The notes under the pieces are model-generated. The model saw only the letters and a program-made list of their open reading frames with translations, was not told the origin of the DNA and searched no databases. A program made the position numbers and the translations under genes. From Tetrahymena elliotti 4EA (Eukaryota > Ciliophora > Oligohymenophorea > Hymenostomatida > Tetrahymenidae), in NCBI GenBank assembly GCA_000231825.2, contig JH720387.1:186001-250000 (forward strand): DNA of 64,000 bases, given 5' to 3'. This document shows positions 37,110-50,300 of the stretch, one piece after another. Each line of letters begins with the position of its first letter. Within the stretch, counting starts at the first letter, position 1.

Positions 37110-40039
37110 TCATTATTATCTCACTCCTTGTAAAGTTTACTTGAGGTAAGAGTTTTTACCTGTGATATTTTTCAAAAATTTTGAATTTGGAGTGCCAAAG
37201 CCGAATGCTTCATTCAGCTTTTTGTCAATATTTTTCTTAAAAATCATTTATGGAGATTTTTCATTAATACTAGCTGAATCTGTTGATTTTTCTTGTTATT
37301 ATAAACTGTAAAAAAGCTCTTGAACATTTCTTACACTAACTTCAAAGGCTATTAGATAATATTTTAGCTTTATCTTTTTAGAAGGGTTTTTGTAGAAAGA
37401 ATGTACGAACTTACAATGTGCATCTAAATTAGTGAAGCCAGTTTAGGCAATTAAATAAGTCAGAATAGAAATGATATTTTATTCATCTAGAGTTGAGTTA
37501 AAAACTCTTCCGTTTTATTTATAGTATTCCTTAATGCACTTTTATATACTTTCACAAGCTTAAATTATTGATTTAAATTTACCAGTTGGGGTAGTACTAT
37601 TTTTCATTTAAATAATGTAGTCAATGCACTTTTGATAAGGATTAATTTTTTATTTTTCTTACTATTATTGTTATTAATTTTATTATTACTACTATTATTA
37701 ATCAGTTACTCCAACTTAATACTACTCTTACTATACTTAATCCGTATTGAAAATTGTTGAGTTTCCTCTAAGAGGATCATTTTGTTAATAAAATTATTAA
37801 ACCTGCATTTTGCTTCTGTTGTTTACTTTTAGTTCAAAGATGATATCCTATTCTTCGTCATTGTTTTCAATGTCATATTCATCATCTTCGTCTTCTTATT
37901 TTTTTCCATTTTATTTTGTCTCAGGCTAAGGCTAAGAGGGTTGTATTAAAGGGCTAACAAACTTTTAGTGAGAATTATATTTACTATCAATATTGTCTGC
38001 AAAACTGCTTGATTTTGATTGCTTATCGCTATTTATTGCATTTTAATCTGATATTTTTGCTTATATCTTTGGATGAGGATGATTATTGCTACCTGTGATA
38101 CTTTTATCATATTATTCTTCTAATTCTTCTTTTATAGATTCAAATCCATCACTTGACATCATTCCTTAGCTACCAAACCACCTTTTGGTTTCTTCATCAA
38201 GAGATAAATATGCTGGAATACCAAACATTTAAGGAGTTAATTTTGAGCAATCAGTTGAGTTTATCAAATCCCTATCATCTGGTATTACTAATTTAATTAA
38301 CTCAATTAATATTTTGGGAATTTTTTCGTTTTAAAAGACTTTAGATATTACAAAATTTTAGAAATTTTGATAGGAAAAAAGCTATTTAAGATCTTCATTC
38401 ATAAAATGATTTTTTTTATAATGAATATCATAATATTATTTTATGACCTCCATGTAAACTTTTACAAAATATTAAAACTCTCTGATAGCATTTTTGTATA
38501 TTTTGAAAGCATCAATAAGAGGACTGTATTTTTCTTCACTGCTAAATCTATATGCGCTTATGTTATTGTAGAGATAGTTACTTTCTTAACCATGTTATAA
38601 CTGATCTAATGGAACTACTTAAGGAGTTTATTATTATTGAACTTCGCCTGCTGGTTACTAAAACTAATCCTTAGAAAGGTCTTCGCTAAAATTAGGAATC
38701 TAGTCTATGTTTAGTTCTTCCTTTTTTTGTCTATCTATTTACTCGCGGTATTTTTTAATTTATTCAGAATGTCTTTTGTAGAAAGAAGTAATAAAAATTT
38801 ATCTAATTTAGAAGAGAGTAAAGTTGTGGTCATCAAGATGCTAACTGATACGAGTAGTACATTCAAAATAAAATTAAAGATTCTTTTTTTAGGTATCAGG
38901 ATCTATTTCTTTAATCATTGATCCTTGTCCTGCCCTGAGCCCTTAGAATTGATTTTCAAGCATATAAGAAGGAAAAGAGTTGTTATGGACATTATGATTA
39001 TAATTTGTTGGTAGATATCCAGATATATTGGCAGGGTCTTCTTTGGGTTGCTTATTCTAATTAACATTGTTTATATTGCTTTGGCAACTTTAAAAGTTAG
39101 ACTAATCATCATGCCTTTGAGATCTTTTTTAAGCATCCCCTAAATTATTGTTTAAGGGTGTAGGATTGCTCAAAAGATCTGATTTAACACTCTGAAATTC
39201 AATATCATTATTATTTTCAGAGCGCTTATTTGAATACTCAGACCCTCTTATATTATTATTTTCTCCTTAATTAAGACCATTATAGTGAGGATTTTTTTGG
39301 TTTGCTAAATTATTATGAAGATTTTAGTTTGGATTCTCAGTAGTATTTAAATCACCTAATAAGTTATTCATGTTTACTTCAGGCTCCTCTTAAAAAACAT
39401 TAGGTCTTTCACTCATAATCTACTTTATTTCTTGAAGAAAAAAAAAATAATTTATTAAAGACCCAATAATTCATTCAACAAATTAAAATAGCTTAACATT
39501 TCTTCTAATAAAATAAAATTCTCAAACGAGTTTAAAAAAATTTTAATTCTTACTTTTCATGTTTTCATTAAAAACCTAATCATACTCTCCTCTGTAATCT
39601 CTTTTTCCTTTTAATTCGCTAATCAGTTTACCTTCATAAGCCCAAGGTATATTACTCAAAATCATTTTATCGCACTTTGAATGGAAGAATTTCAGCCAAT
39701 TTGGCTTTGCACCCTTTTTTTAAGAAAATTAAAATTAAAACACACAAATTAAAAATAAAAAATGGAATTCATTAGTGCTAATTATTTTTAGGTTTATTAG
39801 TTTTATTCACTAAACTAAAGAATGGTTTGCTAAAATGCTCATTACAAAAGTAAAACTCTAAAATATATTTGATGAATTTTTACTTTTCTACAAGATAAAC
39901 AACCAGACTCTTTTACTATTCTTAACTCCTCATAATTTGAGTAATAACTGCTTGAGCTATTATCTAACTCTGTACTAACAGATAATTATGATACATCACG
40001 CCTATCTTTCTATTTTTGTTTAGAATTTTTAGTCCCCAT
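37110..40039 (-). CDS. VPS9-domain protein (Rab5-family GEF-like)
   Basis: Exons 40039-39884, 39713-39554 and 39430-37110 (introns 170 and 123 nt, phases 0 and 1) give 878 residues. It starts MGTKNSKQKQKD, a possible N-myristoylation site. Residues 60-330 include a short ordered block (PNWLKFFHSKCDKMILSNI) then Asn/Ser/Gln-rich sequence. A helical region (about 430-545, ending MFGIPAYLSLDEETKRWFG) precedes an acidic/poly-Gln linker. The VPS9 core is near residues 701-800: TPTGKFKSIIQACESIQKCI matches TPxxKLxxIxxAxxxI, NIISILTYLI aligns with DxxxPVLxYVL, and KLKYYLIAFEVSVRNV aligns with GYYLTNLxxAVxFI. VPS9 proteins activate Rab5-family GTPases in endocytic traffic. The aspartate and proline of the catalytic strand appear replaced (Gln754, Ser758), so activity is in doubt. 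Confidence 0.8.
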
Positions 40040-40706
40040 AAATTTTACTTTTACTTATGATTAAGTTTTTTAAGAAATTAATTTTTGTTATTTTTTTTTG
40101 ATCTTTCACCAATAGTAAACAAATATTTATGCATCAAAAAATTATAAATTTTTTGCTATTTACCTTTTTAGAACTATATAATTTGTGTATATTTTTTAAC
40201 ATTTGATATTAAAGTTGATTAACTTTGTGCAATTGCAACTTTATATACATTTCTTGTAAAAAATTTAAAGGAGCTAAACAGCTTATTTTAACAATCACTC
40301 GGATTTTGCCTTGCTCATTTTAATTTCACAAAACTAAGTGACTTTACTCTCTCTACTAATTTTTGGAATATTTTTAGAAATTAATTTCAAAAGATCGATG
40401 ATAGATTGTGAGTCTCCACCAATTTAAAAAAAGAAATTAATTATCTACAGCAACTTAATCTGTGTTGCTTTACAAATTTATAAATAAACTATAAAATTAA
40501 ATTATTGTTATTTTCTCAAATAGACACTTTTAAAAAAGATACACATATTCCTAAGCAGATATTTAAAATACTTATTTCATTAATTTGCATAGAATTTTCT
40601 CTATGGAAAATTAATTTGACCGAAAATTACCGATCAAAATTTAATAAAAAATTTAATCCCGCTTAATATATTTCAAAAGAAATTAATGAGATGAACATTA
40701 TTTATC
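40040..40706. other. AT-rich intergenic region
   Basis: Between tandem minus-strand genes; no gene supported. Confidence 0.6.
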
Positions 40707-42075
40707 TCATTATTTCTTCTTTTCTTATTAATCTTTTCCCTTAGAATGAGTAGGGGTATTCTTCCAGTAAATTAGTAATTAAGCAAAAATAGTTCCATTT
40801 AAGAGAACAGCTTCAAAGTTATTAAGCTAAAATTAAATAAATAAATAAAATTATTTTTAAATATTTATATCTAAAAAGTGATTACTAAAACAAAGAAATC
40901 AGGAGCTTCAGTAAAGACAGTGAAAGTTCTAGCAACACATCCAGCAAGATTCAATAAAACTGTAACAGCAGCAAGTTAACCAGTGCTCTTGTTCTTGAAG
41001 TTTGAATAAATTTGAGGAGCTCTTCCAAAGAAAACTATTTATATTTTATTACAATTAATTTCTCATTTTAAATATTTAAAATAAAAAAAATAGTCTTTTA
41101 ATAATAATAGTTTTTTTTAAATTACAGAGAACGATGTTAATGATCATAGCAAAATCGTAAAGCTTAGTGGGAGCGATTTATAAAAGTAGAGGACCAGTTA
41201 CAATACCAAAAAGAATGTAAGTTGATAATAACTTAACAATACTGAAGTTCTTTCCATAAACGTAGAAGAGAGCCATAATGACAATATTCTAGAAAATGAT
41301 GAAAACATTTTCACCATACAAACTGAAACTATTTTGCTTGAACAAATTGTAGCTGACAGTGAAGAAATATAAAAATGTCTATTAATTTTATAAATAATAA
41401 TAATAATTAAGTTAAAATATTCATTTAAATAATTGCTATTATTTTATTAAATTAATGAATTTACACATTTTATATTAATTTTGCATTATTTTATTGAAAT
41501 ATTTCATTAATCTTTTCAAATATCCTTTTTTTTAGTCTATATTTTTTGTTATTTCTAAATTAATCAAATTACTTCAGAGATAAGAGCAGGGAATGATAAA
41601 CCTTCTACGGACTTATTCTTGACAATTTTTAAGATTTGAGGAACCTTCAAGATGGTAGAAAAGACAACAATACCAGTGCCAAGAGCTTTGGATAAAGTCT
41701 ATTGGATTTAAATAAAATTAGTATGATAATTTACCATATTAACTTTCAATCTTTTAAGTTAAGATGTAGCAAATCAAAATTAATGCTGTGAATATTTATT
41801 TACAAACTTAAGGCAAGGGACATTAATAAAATCATTCTTAACGAAAAAGGTGTCAAAACATTCTTCAGTAAAAAGGATGTACTTATAAACTCTGGTCTAT
41901 TGAGATAATTATGTAAAATTTGATTAGATTAAATATTGAAATAATTTATTATATTAGGAATAAGGCCATTCTTCCATAATTTAAATGATTTAATGTTATT
42001 TACATCTGCAGTTTTGACTCCTGCAGCCATAGCAGTGCAGATTAATATTGCAATAACTAAAATAGATTTGTTCAT
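40707..42075 (-). CDS. MPDU1: Mannose-P-dolichol utilization defect 1 protein (PQ-loop)
   Basis: Six exons: 42075-42004, 41896-41804, 41698-41573, 41378-41126, 41034-40886 and 40826-40707, introns 59-194 nt with all phases matching. The product has 270 residues (human 247). After an N-terminal hydrophobic leader (residues 1-18), the sequence EECFDTFFVKNDFINVPCLK matches the human [20 protein letters not shown]. Two PQ motifs follow (KVPQILKIVKNKS at 73-85, RAPQIYSNFKNKSTG at 186-200), each in a triple-helix bundle; seven membrane segments are expected. The C-terminus KKKQ fits a KKXX ER-retrieval signal, as in human (KKAQ). MPDU1 is needed in the ER for use of mannose- and glucose-phosphate-dolichol in N-glycan, GPI and related pathways. 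The assignment is secure. Confidence 0.93.
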
Positions 42076-42961
42076 CTTAAAACTCTATCTTATTTATTAA
42101 TTCCCTAAATTATTACTTTTGAATTTATTAGAAAATTTATTTTTTTCTTAATTATAATAAAAAATCTTGATCTAATTAATAGATATGCCTATTTATAAAA
42201 ATAGTTGTATCAAAAATGGAAGAATAATAAATGAATGAATTGAAATTTAATACCATGGTAAATATGATGATTAATCAAATTTCTTAGATTTTCTGTAAAT
42301 ATAAATATCTTTAATATTATATCATATATTTTACATTGCGTATCACTAAATAATTAGATATCAAGTAAAATAATGCAAACCCAACTTTATTCCATAAATT
42401 TTAATCTATGATAATTATTACTAACATAATATTTTATAAATACAAAATTAATTTAAAAAAAAATTATTTATTATTTAATTATATTAATGAGATAAAGAAT
42501 TTAGCATATTTTTCTTAGTTTAAACTGAATTTTAACTCTTTAAATTCCAAAAAATTAATTACATACAAATTTTTTATCAAATTTCACAATAAAATACCTT
42601 AATAACAATGACAATAATAAAACTCATTTAAATTTAACATTTTATTTTCCTTACTAGAAAGTAAGAGTAAAAATTTTTAAAAAAAATAAGTTTCCTTTAT
42701 TATTTTAGCAGGATTACTTTTAACAAACAAAATTTTCATAATTTAGTAAATGACAATAAAGAGGAAATAATAATTTTTTTAATTTCTTCTTTATACCATT
42801 CTATTTGCTATGGTTTTTTTTTGGATATTGTAATAAATTTTTTTAATTTTACTAAGTTACTTTAAAAAAAGGGAAAATTTTCCTTAAAGTGAATTATTTT
42901 TAATTTCTAAATTACATTATTTTTTTTGAAAAATAAAGTTTTTAAAAAATTAATTTAACTA
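42076..42961. other. AT-rich intergenic region
   Basis: 5' flank of MPDU1 and spacer before the LRR relic; no gene supported. Confidence 0.6.
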
Positions 42962-43434
42962 ATAGCAAAAATTTAATATGTGATGGAAATTCTTAAAATT
43001 TAGGTTCTTCTTTAGAAAAATTAACTAAATTGTATAATCTAATGATGAATCTTAGGTAAAGATAGCTATTTCTTTATTTTCTAGCTAAAAAGTTACAAAA
43101 AAATATTTTTCCTACATTTGTTATAAATATTTACAATCTTTACAAATTAAATTTTAATGAAATATTTTGAAAAGATATTTTGAAGGATGGCAATTATAAA
43201 TAATTAATATTTAAACTCTAAGCTGCAATAATATAGGATATCCTGAAGCTAAAAATTTTATTACAAGTTTAGATAAGTGCAAGAATCTCTATCATTTATT
43301 TCTTTATTTTAAGGAGAATTTTGATTTTTCTTATTCTAGAAGCTTAAAATAAACATTTTAAAAAAAGTAAGAATCAAATGGATGATGTATAAAAAAAAGA
43401 ATTAAGATTAAGAATTAACAAAGTTAAGAGGTTG
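42962..43434 (+). pseudogene. Leucine-rich-repeat gene relic
   Basis: Three fragments of protein-like sequence in different frames. At about 42970-43053: NLGSSLEKLTKLYNLMMNLR followed by a GTAAAG. At about 43182-43330: LSCNNIGYPEAKNFITSLDK then CKNLYHLFLYFKENF. At 43378-43434: a basic tail (MDDVQKKELRLRINKVKRL) followed by GTAAGT. Leu/Asn/Cys spacing matches the ribonuclease-inhibitor-like LRR proteins that are abundant in Tetrahymena, including their basic KVKRL-type tail. Between the fragments the frames do not join through obvious introns and no ATG/TGA-bounded gene results. It is best read as a decayed or partial copy, though unseen splicing is possible. Confidence 0.45.
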
Positions 43435-43706
43435 GTAAGTATTCGTTTTGTTTTGATTAATAGAAATAATCAGTAATTTATAGATAATAAAATTAAGGGT
43501 ATTTGTAATTTATATTGTATTATTTATATAACTGAGTTAATTTGTCGAACAATTTTAATTAAATTTTACAAAATATAAAAATGAATGAAGACTATGATTA
43601 TTAATTCTAGAATTAAAAATCAATTTTAAATCAAAATAGATTGAACTATTTTTATCTCATTTAAAATTATGATTTATTTGATTATTTTACTGAATATTTT
43701 ATTAAA

Positions 43707-46564
43707 TCAAAGTTTAGGGTGATATCTTTGTAATTCAGATTTAGCAACTGACATTAAATGAACTTCATCAGGTCCATCAGCTAATCTAAGAGTACGAGCA
43801 TTTATGTAAGCTTAAGCTAAATGATGATCTTAAGAGAGACCTGCACCACCATGAATTTAGATAGCAGCATCAATAACTTCGCATGCAACTTTTGGAGCAA
43901 CTATCTTAATCATACCTATTTTTATTGAAAATGTTTTTTGATAAATTAAAATGTTATTTTAGTTAAGTCATTTACTTATTTCTATTCTAGCATTTTTAGC
44001 ACCAACTGTATCGATCATCCTGGCAGCATTTAAAGTTAATAATCTTGCTTAATCTATTTTACATCTGCAGTCACCTATTATATAAACCATGATTTAAAAA
44101 TTTAATTATTATTGTAAAAAATTTACCAATAATTTAAAGAACATTATCATTATCTTTAAGCTACTTACCAAAAGTAGATCTTCTTCCAACTCTATCACAC
44201 ATTGAATCAAAACATCTTTCCATTAAACCAATTAATCTCATGCAGTGATGAATTCTACCAGGTCCTAATCTTCCTTAAGAAATTTCAAACCCTCTTCCTT
44301 CTCCTAGTATGATATTGGTAGCAGGTACTCTAACATTTTAGAAATCTACTTCCATGTGACCATGAGGAGCATCATCACTTTAATAAAAATAAATTAAAAA
44401 TTATGAAAAAGATTTTCTGACTTAAAAGTTCATAAAATAATTAATTTTTACAAAATGAAAATAGAGCTAAAGAGTAAAATAAAAAAAATATTGATATTCT
44501 TACATTCCAAGGACTTAAAGAGGTCTAATAATTTTCACTCCAGGAGTATCCATGGGAACTAATATTTAAGTGTGTTGTTCATGTCTACGTTTTTTAGGGT
44601 TAGGAGTAACACCCATGACTATAGCTATCTTACAGTGAGGATCTCCAGCACCAGAACTCCACCATTTGCGTCCATTTACAATATAGAAATTTTCAGGATC
44701 TTTAGGACATCTGCTAATAGATAGATTCATGTTTGTAGCGTCTGATGAAGCTACTGCAGGTTCTGTCATTCCATACATAGATCTTATATCACCATTAAGT
44801 AAGGGTTCTAACCACTATTTCTTCTATTCTTTTGTTCCATATAAGTGCAAAACTTCCATATTTCCAGTATCAGGAGCACTGCAGTTGAAAATAACTGGAG
44901 CCAAGAAAGATCTTCCCTAATAAGATTAATTAATTTGATTAAAAAGTTTTTAGATATTAAATTTACCATGATTTCACAAAGAGGAGCATATTCAAGGTTT
45001 GTCAATCCAGAAACAGAAGGAAGGAAAAGGTTCCATAAACCTTAAGCTTTAGCTTTTTCTTAAAGTTATTTAATAATAGGAGGAACAACTTTCCATCTTA
45101 GCTTTTTATCTTCAGAAACTTAATTATAGAAGGTTTGCTCATTTGGGTAGATATATTTATCCATAAAGATGATCAACTTTCTTTCAAGTTCTTTATATTT
45201 AGGAGAGAAGTGACTGAAAATTCCTTAAAGTTTTGGGTTGGGAGGGATTTCGCCCGAACTTTTCTTAATCATTAACTTGCATCTATTGGCAAGGAATTTA
45301 GCATTCTTGTGGTAGACACCTGCATTTGTGCTACTTGCATTACCAAGTTAAGATCTCTTTATATTTTAACAAAAATTTAGATAAAAGTTCATTTGATACG
45401 TAAAATTACTCTGAAAACTCCTTAGCTGATTGCTGCTAATCTGAAGAAGGAGAAACATAGATAAAAGTACCAATCTTTATCAGAAATTTCTTATAAACCC
45501 ATCTTTTCACAGTAAGTTTGACGGACAGTAAACTCGTGAGGAATACCGTGATAAGTAAAATCTAATTTACCAAATCCTAAGATTGAAGGATAGGAATAGT
45601 AAGCCATACAAGTATAGGCAGCATCAGCAATAGGATTACCTAAAGCAGTTAGTTCCCAATCAAGGACTGCTAAGATTCTAGGTTCAGTAGGATGGAAAAT
45701 AACATTATCTAATCTGTAATCACCGTGGACTATACTGATCTTTGAATTATCAGCAGTTTTAACAGGTTTATTTTTAGGTAACCATTCAATTACTTCATCC
45801 ATATCTTTAATTGGATCTGTCTCAGCTAACTTATAATTACGGCTCCAAGTTTCAATTTGCTTGTCATAATAGGCTTCTGGGTTAGTAGAGAGATCTCCAA
45901 GTCCAATCTAATATGGATTTAATTCATGAAGTCTTACTAACACATCAAGTAATTCTCTATAAATTTCTCTTCTTTCATCTGGAGTTAAACCTTTCAATTC
46001 AATATTATCAGCTCTAAAAATTCTTCCTTTAACATAGCTCATTACATAAAATTCAGTTCCTTTTCATAATAAATTTTAATGAAATAAAAAATTTGATATG
46101 ATTCCAAAATAATATTTTATCAAATAGAGTCTTTTTGCTATCTTATTGATTTTTTGTGATGAAAACTGCATTTTTATCTCAATTTTTATTGGAGGTTCAT
46201 ATATTCTTTGCTTTTAATTATCAATTATCAATTTATATTTACCTATAACTTGAACATCACTGCAATATAAAATAGGCTTAGCTACTGGGAAGTTAGCTCT
46301 ATGAAGAGCAGATATAATTTTATATTCTCTATCAACTAAATGGGCTCCTTTAAGAAGTTTACCAGGAGGCTTTTTTCTTAAAACATATTCTTCATTTCTG
46401 TAATTCACATAAAATGTAGGATTAGATTGCCCATGAGAGAATTGCTTGACTTCTATGGGATAGGCTTATCCATCAGTAGTTTAGTTGTATAAAACTTTAT
46501 CAAAATATGCTCTTAATTAAATAGTATCGAATTGATGATTTTTTCTAACGTCGGTTGTATCCAT
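43707..46564 (-). CDS. ACAD11: Acyl-CoA dehydrogenase family member 11-like (APH kinase domain + ACAD)
   Basis: Seven exons: 46564-46243, 46059-45410, 45356-44967, 44916-44504, 44377-44127, 44074-43976 and 43915-43707; introns 50-183 nt, all phases match. The product has 777 residues (human ACAD11 is 780). The N-terminal third is an aminoglycoside-phosphotransferase-like kinase domain: [24 protein letters not shown] for the nucleotide lobe, catalytic HGDYRLDN from residue 219, and [15 protein letters not shown]. The rest is an acyl-CoA dehydrogenase: [13 protein letters not shown] near 504, [47 protein letters not shown], and [17 protein letters not shown] with [13 protein letters not shown]. 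Family members oxidise long-chain and 4-hydroxy acyl-CoAs after 4-phosphorylation by the kinase domain, in mitochondria or peroxisomes. It ends in -PKL. Confidence 0.95.
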
Positions 46565-47373
46565 TGTTCCTTTGTATTGCTTTTTATTATGCCTTTTTGT
46601 GAAATAATTTAGTTTTTTTAATTATTGTAGATTAGAGAGAAGGTATATTTATTTATATATATTGTTAAAAAAATAAAAATGTTGATTAAAACAAGTATTG
46701 TTTATTTTAATTAATTTTGATATAGGATTTTTGCAAATACAACCACAAATTATTGATAAATTCTAACAAAAGTGATTCATATGACGTAAAATCAATTCTA
46801 ATTATTTAGTTACTCTTAAATAAATCTTATTTTTTCTGTAAAATATCTGTTTTCTTGCTGAAATGATCAGACGGAAAAAAGAAAAGAAGTATTAATTGAA
46901 TGAAAAAAATATAAAATGAGTGTCCCAAATAAGATTCATAGAAGGAGATTATATAGTAGTTAAAGACATATTTTAGAAAATTGTAATAGTAATATAAATA
47001 AATAAATTTTATACAACAAACAGATAAAATAGAATTTTTATTTTTGTTTTTAAACATTAATCAATGTGTTATTTTTTCAAAAAGAAGAATGGATATTTTC
47101 AGTTTATATTTTTTATTAATTGTTTAATTGATTAGTAAATTAAATTATAATTGCATTAGAAATTTTGAGTAAATTACACTTGTAAATTACGAAAGTATCA
47201 CAAGATCAAGATCAGATTTTCTTGAATTCAAATAATATCTCATTTTCGTCACAGTTATTATTATTCATGAACAAGATATTCTTTCAATTTATTATAAATT
47301 TGATTTATTTTTAAAAATTAGTTACTCATTGATAAAATCTTAAATCATTTAATTATAAGCAACAAAATATTTA
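46565..47373. other. AT-rich intergenic region
   Basis: Between tandem minus-strand genes; no gene supported. A 76-codon standard-code ORF on the minus strand is A/T noise. Confidence 0.6.
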
Positions 47374-50300
47374 TCAAGATTCTTAAATTTCGCTTTCATT
47401 CATACTCTTTACACCATCGTTTTCTTGTAATGTTTAATCTAAGAAAATAAAAAATTCTTATTCAGTATGACTTGGATCAACAAGTCTTAGATGCTTCTCA
47501 TTAGCAAGGTGGAGAATACTAATGAAGCAATTTTGGATTGATACTCCTTAGGCTTAATTGTCAAATTCAACTGAGTTAGGTAATTGGTGCATCAAATCAC
47601 TAAATTTAAGAGAAACATCATCATTATTAATTTAAGTAATAACACTTTCAATTTTTGACTATTCCTCATTTTCTTAATTCGGAGATTTATTATTTTTTCT
47701 TCCCCTTTTATTTTATTTTTCTTTTATTATTTAACTTAATTGAGTTAATTAAGTGTTATTTTCATTTTTCTTTTATTGAGTCATAGTCTACCATACTGTT
47801 TCTTTTAGGTCTCTAATTCTTACAGGTTTTCTCTTTATTGTTTAAGAAAAGAAGTTTTATGTTTTAGATTAAGAATAACGACCATAGTAAGTATTAGTAT
47901 AAGCAGACAAAGGATACTACTATCTTTCATATGGTGAATTGCTCATTTAAATATCAAATTGGCTTAAACCATCTTTTTAAGTATTAAATATTCTATTATC
48001 TCTTTAATTATTATATTTCTAAGGGTTATAAAACCTATCATCCATTTCATCATATAAATCATCAAAGCCTATAGCTTCATAATCATTTTAATATTCTTCA
48101 TTTTAATTATTATTATTGTTTTATATTTATTAGCTCTACTAAAATATATCAAATTAGTTATCATAATCGCTATTAAATTCTCTTATTCTATTTTACAATT
48201 ATCTTTTTGTTGTATTTTCAATTTGTTTTAAACCTATTTAGAATATCCTATTCAAAAAAAAATAATTTAGTTAATTCAAAATAATAATTAAAGAATGCTT
48301 TACTCTTCACTGGTTATCTTAAAATCTTTTTAAATTACACATTTCTATTTTATTTTAACTTCTTTTGAACCTAAATTAGTCTTATACCTTTAAAACCTTT
48401 TACCTATTACTTCATTATAGTTTTCATCTCTCTATTAAAATATTTAAATTAAAAATAAATTTAATAGTCAAAATCTGTTTTACTCCATTTTTAAAACTGA
48501 AATCAATATATTTTTAAGGTTTTGTTAGTCTATCATACTGATTATTCATTGAAGTATTTTCATTTTACTCTTCAGCTTCCATATCTTCTTTAATTTCTCC
48601 GAGTAAAATGTCGTCTTATAGTTTTTTAGAGCGTATCTTTTTTCTCTGGTGAGAACTTAGTTTTTGAATATCCCATTATTTAGGGTCTCCCCAATTAAGA
48701 TTCCTTTCAAATATAAAAAATTTATTTTAAGAAAACAAAAAAAATATTTACAATAAAGCATTAGAGAAAATAGATTTATCTCCACCACCAACCTTGCTAA
48801 AAGAATTATGAAGTAAAGAGTTATCAATTTTTTTGGTTTCTTATGTTGATGGGTTATCATCCTATTATTTATTTATTGGTTTCATATAAAAAATTTGATA
48901 ATTTTTATTTGAATGAAAGTTATACATGATAATTTGCATCATCATTAGATGAGTCAAATCCTAAGTACTCATCATTTACATCAAATCTAATCTATTTTGT
49001 ATTTTTAAAAATACTATCATCTGGTGTGTAGCTTTAAGATAATTATGAGAAAATAAAGTCTTCTTTATTTTAGGAAGACTATGAAGCATTTTAAAATAAA
49101 GAATCATCACTTAGGTTTCTATACATATAATTTTAAGAAGTAAAAGTATTCATTTAAAATGCTTGGTTTATTTCATTAAATAAAATTTTATCATTTTCAC
49201 TTTAAGGAGCTTAATTTACTAAAGAAGCAGTATTTTCATCCATTACTTCCATTCTTCTATTATTTTAAGTAAGAATTTTTATTTCATTTTCTGAGTTCAA
49301 ACTTTATATATTATCAAAGAGTAGTTATGATGAAACTTCATCAATTACTGACATTTTAAAATCAATTAATTCAGGAATTAAGTCTATCATTTAATCTTCA
49401 AGTGAAGCTGAAAATTTATTTTTAAAATCCTCTGAATTGAATAATTTCTTATAATTAGATTTTTTCTATTTCTTATTACTTAAACTATTTTTTTATTATT
49501 TACTCAGTACCTCATCTAATTCAGATATGTTTATACAAAGCTCCTTATCTACCTCCAAAACATTAAGTAGAAGTCCTTAAGAGCTGATATCATCAAAATA
49601 TTAGCTTTTTTTCCTAAAAAGAGGGTCAAGGTCAAAAAGAATATCATATTTATCAACAACTAATTTTTCTGGTTTTTCAATCTGCTTCTATCCAGCAATT
49701 AATGGATCAAACTACTCAAAAGATCCATGTTAAATTTCTTTATCTTCAATAGAGCCAATTTTTTTTTCTAATTAATTATTTTTAATTTAAATTGTTTAAG
49801 AAATCAATTTAGTTCTTAAGAAAGCTAAATTATTACTTTGTTCATTTCTGTCCTATTTACTCTCATCATTTTGATTTTCTTCATCTTAATCTTCATTTTC
49901 ATTTTCCATTTCTTTATTATTATTTTCTCCTATTTATCCTCTCGCGATACATGCTAATAAGTTATAAGACTCTCTTGAAAGCCTATCAACTTTCATAGAA
50001 TAAAGCTTAGAAATACATTCTAAAATACTGCCAGAGTCTTTCCATTCATATAAAACTAATTAAAGCTCCTTTTCTACTTCAAAATCAAATACTTCATCTG
50101 CTTTTATTCTCTTTTTAAAATAAATAATGTGTCTTAATTTTCCTTCATTTCAACTTAAATCTAAAAAAAAAATAATTTCTTACATTTTTTGATACTTTTT
50201 AAAATATTTAAAGCCATCTATCTTTCAATTATTTTTATTCTTGTGTTAAATTTGAATCATCATCACTCTCTTAATCACTTTCCTGATCATAATCAACACT

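Noticed and set aside
38367..38921. Two plus-strand ORFs (38367-38600, 38727-38921)
   Set aside because: Antisense shadows of the VPS9-domain gene.
46827..47057. 76-codon minus-strand ORF rich in Phe/Tyr/Ile
   Set aside because: Low-complexity chance frame between ACAD11 and CAP-H.
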